From Bacteroides sp. (GTDB taxonomy: Bacteria; Bacteroidota; Bacteroidia; Bacteroidales; Muribaculaceae): a stretch of DNA of 32,796 nucleotides. Below the pieces are notes generated by a model that worked only from the letters and a program-made list of their open reading frames with translations, ran no database searches and was not told the DNA's origin. Location of the stretch: the NCBI GenBank assembly GCA_014802425.1, contig JAAVCH010000021.1:1-32796 (forward strand). The letters are read 5' to 3'. Positions within the stretch are counted from its first letter, which is position 1. Every line of letters starts with the position of its first letter. The position numbers and the translations under genes are program-made. This document shows, one piece after another, positions 15,400 to 22,472 of the stretch.

Positions 15400-18144
15400 A
15401 TGAAGAGATTACTTCTCGCAATGTTGCTGATACTGACTGCCATAGGATTAAATGCGGCCGTCACAGCGACACTTGACCCGGAACCAGGCACTGAGTTCGA
15501 GACGCTTCCCGCAAGCATCAGCATGGTCCTCAGCGAACCCATGAACGGCGTTCCCCCCACCGTGCTCGCAAAATGCAACGACAAGGAGGTAAACCTCGTC
15601 GTCGTCCGTACCAGCGACTACGCCCATTACACCATCTGGCTCAACTACTACGTTTCCAATAGCGCCGAGCTGATGGAGGAGATCGAGAAGACAGGGGAAT
15701 TCTCCCTTGAGGTCACCCTCTGCGACGGCACGGTCCTCGACCCCTTCCTCTACAAATACGTAGTACCCGAACCGGAAGTCACCGCGACTTTCGATGTTGT
15801 CACCGGCTCTGTCTTCGCCGGCCTGCCCACTTCCATCTACTTCTCGTTAAGCGAAGCTGTCACCGATGATTCACCCAAGCTGCTGCTGAACGATGAGCAT
15901 GAATTGACTTGCTATGGCAATAACGGCTCTTCCGAGGAATTCTACTGCCTCCTGTCAGATGTCGACTCATCAGTTGCAGATGAAATCATGGAAGCCGGAG
16001 AATTCACCCTTTGTCCGGTGCTCGAAGACGGCACACGCCTTGATGCCGTAAAGTACTATGTCGTTTCGCAGGAAATCAGCTGGACTGCCGCTGCATCCAA
16101 TGTTCCCGGAAGCACATTCGGAAGCATGCCTGAAACCATGAAGTTCACGCTTACCGATGAACTCCCGGCAGATGGCGTCTACACAGCAGGCGTACTTGCC
16201 TCTGCCGGAATGCCTGAGGATTTCGAAGGCTGGACCGAGGAGCTCGAATGCACTGTCGAAGGAACTGAAGTGACCTTCAACATGACCGAGCTCTCCGCTC
16301 AGACTATTTCCGCGATTGAATCCGCAAAAGGGTTCATCATCGGCATCGCTCTTGCAAATACTCAGATTTCCGATGGATTCAAATACATCGTCAGAAAAGG
16401 CACCGTTACATTAGGATACTGTACGGATGATTTCGCTCAGACATTCGAATCTCTGGGTGCCAACGGAGCAGGAACGACAATCGGAGCTTCAATCAGGATT
16501 CCGGCAGCGAAACTTCAGTCGATGAAGGGTTGCGAGATCAAGAAAATCAGAATCGGAATCGGAAACGGACTTGAGCGTGTCTACGGTTGGATACGTCCCT
16601 CACTGTCACAGCCTGTCCACGTGATGAAGAAACTCGAAGACACATCCGAAGGCTGGCACGAGATTGAATTTGACAAACCGTACATAATCACCGGCGACGA
16701 AATCTACATCGGCTACAGCGCTTACCAGCCCTCCGACATAAAGGCAGTGCGCGCAGGTGGTTCCGACCATCCCGACGCATGCTGGCTCGGCATCAAGGAC
16801 GTATGGGAAGACATGTCGGAAAAGGGATACGGTTCCCTCTATATTCAGGCATTCACCGAAGCGGTTCTTCCCGAGTCGGATCTTGGTGTCGACAATGTCC
16901 GCGCCGACAAACAGTATTACAAGAACGGCGAAAATATCAATGTCGACTTCGTCGTATTCAATTCAGGCCTGAATCCGGTCAATAATTACACCATCAGCTA
17001 TACGGTTGATGATGAGGAAACCGTGACCAAGACCGTCACCGATGAACTTGCGCCCGATATGCGCGCCGAACATCAGTTCGTCATTCCCGTCGAAAATCTT
17101 GAGGACGGCCTGCACACCCTCACAGTCTCCTGTGCCTTGAATGATGACGACAGGGCGGATGAAGTCGAAGACAATGACGCCACGGTACTGACAATACCCG
17201 TCTACAGCAAGAGCTATGACCGGACGGTGCTTCTTGAGAACTTCACCACGCTCAGGTGCGTCAACTGTCCTAACGGCCACGCATCCATCAACAACGCGAT
17301 TAAAGACCGGGACAATGTGGCGGTTGTCGCTCACCATGTAGGTTTCGGAACCGATGAATTCACGATTCCGGAAAGTGAGGCATACCTTGATTTCGACGTA
17401 ATCGGCGCTCCCTCCCTCATGCTGGACCGTCAGATTGTAAACGGAACGGTACCCCCCGTCACCATCGGCTTCACCAATACGGTAATGGGCGGCGAGATAA
17501 TCAGCGGATATATCGAGACTGTCCAGGCTATTCCGGCGTTTGTATCCGTCGAACTGGATAACACATATGACGCCGAGTCAAGAAAGCTGACCATATCTAT
17601 GAAAGGCGAGAAGAACGCGATCTTCAGCGAGCTGTTTAAGGAGAGCAACTACACTGTCTTCCTCACTGAAGACGACATCACCGCCCAGGCACCGCAGACG
17701 GGAGCGACCGGCTCCTATATTCATGACCACGTGCTCCGGGCCGTCCTTACCCCCGCTTTCGGCACATCGGTCGACTGGAACGGCGACGAGTATGAGGTCT
17801 CTGCCGAATATGAGATTCCGGCCGAGTGGAAACCATGGAACATGAATGTGGTGGCTATGGTCAACCGTCCCTTTGACGCCTCTAACCTCGGAAACTGCCA
17901 GATTCTGAATTGCGCGGCAATTAAAGTGAATGCTGAAGATCCCAATGTTTCCGTACCTACGATTTCGGAGGAGACCATCCGCGTCATAAACGGAGCATTT
18001 GCAGCGGAAGGCGCATCGGAAATAAATGTATATACCACTGACGGCAAACGGATGGCCAACAGCAATCTGATGCCGGGAATATACATACTTCAGATTGTGG
18101 ACGCCTCGGGCACTCAGCACTCAATCAAGAAGCAGATAAGGTAA
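15400..18144 (+). CDS. Secreted Omp28-domain protein with T9SS-like sorting tail
   Basis: The 914-aa protein starts with a signal peptide (MKRLLLAMLLILTAIGLNAA). Three related Ig-like repeats of about 100 residues follow (about 20-125, 126-226, 227-335), each opening with T(A)-x-(D/N)-x-x-x-G-(S/T)-x-F-x-(S/T)-(L/M)-P. A beta-rich domain follows (about 335-490), then a CARDB-like Ig domain (about 493-605). Next comes an Omp28-like, thioredoxin-related domain (about 610-840) with a CxxC motif, Cys620-Cys623 (TTLRCVNCPNGH). The C-terminal 70 residues (INVYTTDGKRM...MPGIYILQI...) match the type A T9SS sorting domain. It should be surface-exposed or released. The CxxC suggests redox activity, which is inference. 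Confidence 0.88.
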   Translation: MKRLLLAMLLILTAIGLNAAVTATLDPEPGTEFETLPASISMVLSEPMNGVPPTVLAKCNDKEVNLVVVRTSDYAHYTIWLNYYVSNSAELMEEIEKTGEFSLEVTLCDGTVLDPFLYKYVVPEPEVTATFDVVTGSVFAGLPTSIYFSLSEAVTDDSPKLLLNDEHELTCYGNNGSSEEFYCLLSDVDSSVADEIMEAGEFTLCPVLEDGTRLDAVKYYVVSQEISWTAAASNVPGSTFGSMPETMKFTLTDELPADGVYTAGVLASAGMPEDFEGWTEELECTVEGTEVTFNMTELSAQTISAIESAKGFIIGIALANTQISDGFKYIVRKGTVTLGYCTDDFAQTFESLGANGAGTTIGASIRIPAAKLQSMKGCEIKKIRIGIGNGLERVYGWIRPSLSQPVHVMKKLEDTSEGWHEIEFDKPYIITGDEIYIGYSAYQPSDIKAVRAGGSDHPDACWLGIKDVWEDMSEKGYGSLYIQAFTEAVLPESDLGVDNVRADKQYYKNGENINVDFVVFNSGLNPVNNYTISYTVDDEETVTKTVTDELAPDMRAEHQFVIPVENLEDGLHTLTVSCALNDDDRADEVEDNDATVLTIPVYSKSYDRTVLLENFTTLRCVNCPNGHASINNAIKDRDNVAVVAHHVGFGTDEFTIPESEAYLDFDVIGAPSLMLDRQIVNGTVPPVTIGFTNTVMGGEIISGYIETVQAIPAFVSVELDNTYDAESRKLTISMKGEKNAIFSELFKESNYTVFLTEDDITAQAPQTGATGSYIHDHVLRAVLTPAFGTSVDWNGDEYEVSAEYEIPAEWKPWNMNVVAMVNRPFDASNLGNCQILNCAAIKVNAEDPNVSVPTISEETIRVINGAFAAEGASEINVYTTDGKRMANSNLMPGIYILQIVDASGTQHSIKKQIR

Positions 18145-18167
18145 CAGGCCTTACCCCGGAAATATTT

Positions 18168-18207
18168 CGGAGACCGGTGAACGGTCTTATCCGGACACCG
18201 GTCTCCG
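18168..18207 (+). terminator. Hairpin after the Omp28-like gene
   Basis: Perfect 12-nt arms CGGAGACCGGTG (18168-18179) and CACCGGTCTCCG (18196-18207) enclose a 16-nt loop, 24 nt past the stop codon. There is no U-tract, so it may act in RNA 3'-end protection rather than as a full intrinsic terminator. Confidence 0.6.
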
Positions 18208-18303
18208 GAACATAGATGAAACAGATGAACCCGAGGGGCACCTCCCGCTTTATCCCGAAAAAAAGTTTAAACTACTTAATTGACTTGAAGTCAACATCTT
18301 CAA

Positions 18304-20046
18304 ATGAACATGAAACTAACCAAACTGGCACTTCTCATCGCTCTCGCCGCGCCGCTTGTCGCAAGCGCCCAGGTAATGGAGAAGTACGAGGGCTTCCAAC
18401 TCAACCGAATGTCCAATAACGGCAGATTCCTGATTGACGGCGTCGACGGTGTGAAAATCATTGACCGCAAGACCCAGGAGCAATACACCTATGGCAGCAA
18501 TTACTATCTCGGAATCGGCAACAGCATCTCTGACGACGGTATTGTCGTGGGCACCCACAACGAACTCTCCACACCCTGTTACTGGAAAGACGGGGTCTGG
18601 TATGACCTTCCCCATAATGTACCCGAGGTCTTTCAGGGCATGGCCTCAGGCATAACGTCTGACGGCAAGTACATAATAGGCCTGATGAGCTGCGGAAGAC
18701 TTACCGGCAAAGCGTGGCCTCAGACTCAGCCCGTACTCTGGTCGCTCGATGAGTCGACGGGTGAATATGTATTTTCAATACTGCCGATTCCCGATAAGGA
18801 CATAACGACATGTTCTCCCCAGCAGGTCCACGGGCGTTACATTTCCGATGACGGCAATGTAGTGCTGGCACAGATCGTCGACTATCGCGGACTTCTGCAA
18901 TATCAGCTTGTCTACAACAAGGATGAGAACGGGGAATGGACCTATACAGTCTCCGGAGCAGAGAAACTCATCAAGCCGGAAGCGGAGTGGCCCGAATATC
19001 CCACACGTCCCACCATGCCCAAACCTGAGGATTATCTGACTCAGGAGGAGATACTGGCCTTCAACCAGGCAAACCGTGCCTATACCGATTCCCTTGAGAT
19101 CGTGTCGTTGACGGGAAAGTATCCCAAGGCGCCCTTCTATCAGGACTTCGTCAAAGAGAGAAAAGATGAATATGACGCCGACGTACTGAATTACAACATA
19201 GAGAGCCAGAGCTACATCACAAAGCTCTATGCTTTCTTTGACGCCTACGAGAAGAATGTGACCAACGACAATTTCAACACCGGCTCCCAGCGTCTGTCAG
19301 CAAACGGTAAGTATTATGCCGCAAATTTTGTATTCTCCGGTCCTGAAGACCCCGAGACGAACCAGTGTCCCACCTACATGTCTCCTATCCGTTGCGACAT
19401 AGAGTCAGGTGAATTCTACCATACCTACCACAGTTCAATGGCTTCATTCTCCATTGCCGACGACGGCAGGATACTTGCCGTGACTCCGAGAGCAGAGGAT
19501 AAGGTGCTTACCCGAGTGCCCTATATCATCTATCCCGACAGGCATGAGGAGTACGAGCCCTTTGAGAAATGGATCGCCAAGGAGTGTCCGGCAGCTTATA
19601 ACTGGATTCAGGACAACATGAAGTATAATGTCGATGCCGCAGACTCACAAAGCGGCGTGGCTGTCCGGGATTCCGTATTCTATGGGTCGATCAGAATGAA
19701 TCCGGATTTCAGGAAGATGATATCATACGTGGTGAATCCGGCCAATCAGACCTATGAATCCTATTACATTTCTCTTGATGATGAAAATTACGGTGACGAC
19801 TCGGTCGAGTCGGTGAGCTCCGAAGACAACATCGGTGTCTACCCGAGTCCGACATCGGATATAGTCAATTTCTACGGAAGCATCTCTTCGGCTGAGATCT
19901 ATACGCTCGGAGGCGAACTTATCTGGCGGCGTACGGGCGATGAGGATTCCGTTTCCATGAAATCCCTTGGAGCGGCACCCGGCATATATCTGGTGCATCT
20001 CGGATCGGCCGGCGGATACCGGACAGAACGGATAATTCTCAAGTGA
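18304..20046 (+). CDS. Secreted protein with T9SS-like sorting tail, function unknown
   Basis: The 580-aa protein has a signal peptide (MNMKLTKLALLIALAAPLVASAQ; the start could also be the ATG at 18310). The N-terminal half has repeated short segments of the form (I)SDDGxxVG/SDGKYIIG/ISDDGNVVLA/IADDGRILAV, spaced as in a beta-propeller. A charged, Tyr-rich helical insert lies around 235-320. The last 75 residues (IGVYPSPTSDIVNF...AEIYTLGGELIW...APGIYLVHL...) are a type A T9SS sorting domain. It follows the Omp28-like gene on the same strand with a hairpin between. It ends in two tandem hairpins. No enzymatic motif was recognised. Confidence 0.85.
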   Translation: MNMKLTKLALLIALAAPLVASAQVMEKYEGFQLNRMSNNGRFLIDGVDGVKIIDRKTQEQYTYGSNYYLGIGNSISDDGIVVGTHNELSTPCYWKDGVWYDLPHNVPEVFQGMASGITSDGKYIIGLMSCGRLTGKAWPQTQPVLWSLDESTGEYVFSILPIPDKDITTCSPQQVHGRYISDDGNVVLAQIVDYRGLLQYQLVYNKDENGEWTYTVSGAEKLIKPEAEWPEYPTRPTMPKPEDYLTQEEILAFNQANRAYTDSLEIVSLTGKYPKAPFYQDFVKERKDEYDADVLNYNIESQSYITKLYAFFDAYEKNVTNDNFNTGSQRLSANGKYYAANFVFSGPEDPETNQCPTYMSPIRCDIESGEFYHTYHSSMASFSIADDGRILAVTPRAEDKVLTRVPYIIYPDRHEEYEPFEKWIAKECPAAYNWIQDNMKYNVDAADSQSGVAVRDSVFYGSIRMNPDFRKMISYVVNPANQTYESYYISLDDENYGDDSVESVSSEDNIGVYPSPTSDIVNFYGSISSAEIYTLGGELIWRRTGDEDSVSMKSLGAAPGIYLVHLGSAGGYRTERIILK

Positions 20047-20086
20047 CAGCCAATACGGATAAACGAATCCTAAGATCCTTATAGAC

Positions 20087-20108
20087 CATACCCGTTTATT
20101 CGGGTATG
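20087..20108 (+). terminator. First of two tandem hairpins after the 580-aa gene
   Basis: CATACCCG (20087-20094) pairs perfectly with CGGGTATG (20101-20108), loop TTTATT. An outer partial pairing (GACCATAC with GTATGGAAGGTC) could extend it. No U-tract follows; the functional terminator is probably the next hairpin. Confidence 0.55.
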
Positions 20109-20131
20109 TATGGAAGGTCTTCCATCATTTT

Positions 20132-20166
20132 ATCCCGCGTCATCCTAAATGACGCGGGATTTTTTT
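20132..20166 (+). terminator. Strong intrinsic terminator
   Basis: ATCCCGCGTCAT (20132-20143) pairs perfectly with ATGACGCGGGAT (20149-20160) around a 5-nt loop, followed by an unbroken run of T to 20166. Confidence 0.95.
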
Positions 20167-20194
20167 GCTATATGCTGATTTCTTATTACCTTTA
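20164..20194 (+). promoter_or_regulatory. Possible promoter of the 122-aa gene
   Basis: TTTG (20164-20167), 19 nt, then TACCTTTA (20187-20194) fits the consensus except for the last base of the -7 box. The TTTG is the end of the preceding terminator's T-tract, so terminator and promoter overlap. Confidence 0.45.
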
Positions 20195-20250
20195 CACCGC
20201 AAACGCAACCTCCCTCCTGACAAGGGCCCATCCGCAACCCTGCCGACTCC

Positions 20251-20619
20251 ATGACACAGCCCGGTAACGACATACGGACCAGCACGCGCCGCCTAACGCT
20301 GCGGCGCCTCATGCTGACGCTCGCCTTCATGCTGACGGCGGGAATCGCCGTATGCCTCGCCGCGCCGAAATGGGAGCCCCTCAAGACGGAGCGCACCGAC
20401 GTCGTAAGCGTGGTGCGCGACTCCGACACCGAAATCCGCACGGCGCGGGGGGTCATAATCGTCTCGGCCGCCAGGCCGGTGCAGATCAAGGTCTACACCA
20501 TCCTCGGCCAGCTCGTAAGCCGCGAGAACCTGCCGGCGGGCACCCACCAGCTGGCCGTACAGGCCCACGGAGTCTACATAATCAAGACCGCCGACCTCAC
20601 CTGCAAGGTGGCCCTCTGA
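20251..20619 (+). CDS. Small secreted protein consisting mostly of a T9SS-like tail
   Basis: The 122-aa protein has a positively charged N-terminus (RRLTLRRLMLTLAFML) and a hydrophobic signal ending near AAP. About 80 residues follow, of which the last 45 (IKVYTILGQLVSRENLPAGTHQLAV...GVYIIKT) match a type A sorting domain. There is almost no cargo between signal and tail (about 35 residues). Either it is a remnant of a larger secreted protein, or it is a minimal protein whose beta-sandwich tail is the functional part. Local GC and codon use (CGC/GCC/GGC-rich) are higher than in the two preceding genes. Start ATG 20251 is uncertain; ATG 20311 would also give a usable signal. Confidence 0.65.
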   Translation: MTQPGNDIRTSTRRLTLRRLMLTLAFMLTAGIAVCLAAPKWEPLKTERTDVVSVVRDSDTEIRTARGVIIVSAARPVQIKVYTILGQLVSRENLPAGTHQLAVQAHGVYIIKTADLTCKVAL

Positions 20620-20733
20620 GCCCGCCCGGGCATCCTACGCCTCCGGACCTCTCCGCCCCCTCGGCCGGGAACGCCGGACACAAACCTGAAATCAATCCAT
20701 TTATCTAACCATAAATCTATCATATACAGACAC

Positions 20734-21774
20734 ATGAAAGAAATTCCTGCTCTCGAATGGGAAAAGCTCTCCTTCTCCTACACCAAGACCGACTATAATG
20801 TGCGCTGCACATACAAGGACGGCAAGTGGGGCCCGATTGAAGTATCCGATTCCGAATACATGCCCATGCACATCGCCGCAGCCTGCCTGCACTACGGCCA
20901 GGAGTCGTTCGAAGGCCTCAAGGCCTTCCGCGGCAAAGACGGCAAAGTGCGCGTATTCCGCATGGAAGAGAACGCCAAGCGCTTCATCCGCTCGGCCGAA
21001 GGCATCTCCATGCAGCCCATGCCCGTGGAGCTCTTCTGCGAGATGGTGCGCAAGGTGGTGAAGCTCAACGAACGCTTCATCCCCCCCTACGGCACAGGCG
21101 CGTCGCTCTACATCCGTCCCCTCGAAATCGGCATATCCGCCCAGATCGGCGTGGCTCCCGCCGAAGAGTATATGGTCATCATGCTCGTGACCCCCGTAGG
21201 CCCCTACTTCAAGAACGGCTTCAACCCCATCAAGGTCTGCATGAGCCGCGAATATGACCGCGTGGCTCCCAAGGGCACAGGCTCCATCAAGATCGGAGGC
21301 AACTACGCCGCATCCCTCAATGCCGGCCAGAAAGCCCACGAACTCGGCTACTCCGTGATGCTCTACATCGACCCGAAGGAAAAGAAGTACCTCGACGAAT
21401 GCGGTGCGGCCAACTTCTTCGGCGTGCGCGACAACACCTACATCACGCCCGACTCCGAGTCTGTGCTCCCGTCGATCACCAACATGTCGCTCGTGGACCT
21501 CGCAGCCGACCTCGGCCTCAAGGTAGAGCGCCGTCAGATTCCGGTCGAGGAGCTTGAGACATTCGAGGAATGCTCCGCCTGCGGCACGGCGGCCGTCTGC
21601 TCCCCCATCGGCCGCATCGACGACCTCGACAACGGCAAGACCTACACCTTCGGCGAGCCCGGAGTGGCAGGCCCCGTCACCACCGCGCTCTACAACAAAC
21701 TGCGCGGCATCCAGTACGGCGAGGAGCCCGATACCCACAACTGGTGCGAAATCATCGAGTTTGACGAAGACTGA
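20734..21774 (+). CDS. ilvE: Branched-chain amino acid aminotransferase
   Basis: IlvE is a PLP enzyme (fold type IV) that transfers amino groups between glutamate and the keto acids of Leu, Ile and Val. The 346-aa length and motifs fit the type II BCAT group. HYGQESFEGLKAFR is near 53-66. The PLP lysine is Lys186 in GTGSIKIGGNYAASL. DECGAANFFGV and CSACGTAAVCSPIG follow near the cofactor phosphate. The N-terminus MKEIPALEWEKLSFSYTKTDYNVRC agrees with an ATG start at 20734. It stands alone between the small sorting-tail gene and a terminator at 21797. No TAnnTTTG box was found upstream. Confidence 0.97.
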   Translation: MKEIPALEWEKLSFSYTKTDYNVRCTYKDGKWGPIEVSDSEYMPMHIAAACLHYGQESFEGLKAFRGKDGKVRVFRMEENAKRFIRSAEGISMQPMPVELFCEMVRKVVKLNERFIPPYGTGASLYIRPLEIGISAQIGVAPAEEYMVIMLVTPVGPYFKNGFNPIKVCMSREYDRVAPKGTGSIKIGGNYAASLNAGQKAHELGYSVMLYIDPKEKKYLDECGAANFFGVRDNTYITPDSESVLPSITNMSLVDLAADLGLKVERRQIPVEELETFEECSACGTAAVCSPIGRIDDLDNGKTYTFGEPGVAGPVTTALYNKLRGIQYGEEPDTHNWCEIIEFDED

Positions 21775-21796
21775 CAATCCACCTTCATAATCCTTC

Positions 21797-21832
21797 CCGG
21801 GCGTGCCATCTCGGCGCGCCCGGCTGTTTTAT
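21797..21832 (+). terminator. Intrinsic terminator of ilvE
   Basis: CCGGGCG (21797-21803) pairs perfectly with CGCCCGG (21817-21823), followed by CTGTTTTAT. It ends 5 nt before the next start codon, so the HD-domain gene is either transcribed by read-through or from a promoter within ilvE. Confidence 0.75.
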
Positions 21833-21837
21833 CCGCC

Positions 21838-22386
21838 ATGACCCAGACACTTGACTCACTCATCGCGAAATTCTACCCCTCCGACCCGGAGGCCCGCCGC
21901 ATACTCCTCACCCACTCACGCCGTGTGGCCGACATGGCCCTCGCAATCTCACGGCGCCACCCTGAGCTGCACGCAGATGAGAAATTCCTCGAAGAGGCCG
22001 CCATGCTCCACGACATCGGCATCACGGCATGCGACGCGCCCGGCATACACTGCTTCGGGACACTCCCCTACATAGCCCACGGCGTGGAAGGGGCCCGCAT
22101 GCTGGCTGAAGAAGGGATGCTGCGGCATGCCCGCGTATGCGAGCGCCACACCGGCTCCGGCCTGACCGCCGAGGAAATCGAGGAAAACGCCCTGCCGCTT
22201 CCGCCGCGCGACATGCTCCCCGTCAGCATCGAAGAGAAAATCATCTGCTACGCCGATAAGTTCTATTCCAAAGACCCCGGCCGGCTGACCGAACGCAAGA
22301 CCTACGAGGAGGCACGGCGCTCCCTGGGGCGCCACGGCGAGGCTCCGCTGCGGCGTTTCGACGCGCTCCACGATATGTTAAAATAG
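21838..22386 (+). CDS. HD-domain phosphohydrolase
   Basis: The 182-aa protein has the metal-binding HD signature: His26 (THSRRVADMA), His58-Asp59 (AAMLHDIG), His81 (IAHGVEGA), His104 (CERHTGSGL) and Asp140 (IICYADKFYSKD). Members hydrolyse nucleotides or phosphate esters; the substrate here is unknown. The arrangement matches the predicted HDIG-type hydrolases common in Bacteroidales. It has no signal peptide and should be cytosolic. It starts 5 nt after the ilvE terminator hairpin and ends 86 nt before lptD. Confidence 0.88.
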   Translation: MTQTLDSLIAKFYPSDPEARRILLTHSRRVADMALAISRRHPELHADEKFLEEAAMLHDIGITACDAPGIHCFGTLPYIAHGVEGARMLAEEGMLRHARVCERHTGSGLTAEEIEENALPLPPRDMLPVSIEEKIICYADKFYSKDPGRLTERKTYEEARRSLGRHGEAPLRRFDALHDMLK

Positions 22387-22424
22387 ATTATCCGAAGCGG
22401 CCCCTGCCGATAACGACCCCACAT

Positions 22425-22459
22425 TATCTTTGCCAACCCGCAAATTTTTCCTAAATTTG
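22425..22459 (+). promoter_or_regulatory. lptD promoter with overlapping second -7 box
   Basis: TTTG (22429-22432), 19 nt, then TAAATTTG (22452-22459) is an exact consensus promoter. The first element also forms the end of TATCTTTG (22425-22432), itself a perfect -7 box. Use of the downstream box would give a leader of only about 10 nt before the ATG at 22473; use of the upstream one about 35 nt. Confidence 0.8.
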
Positions 22460-22472
22460 TAATTCCTTTGGC

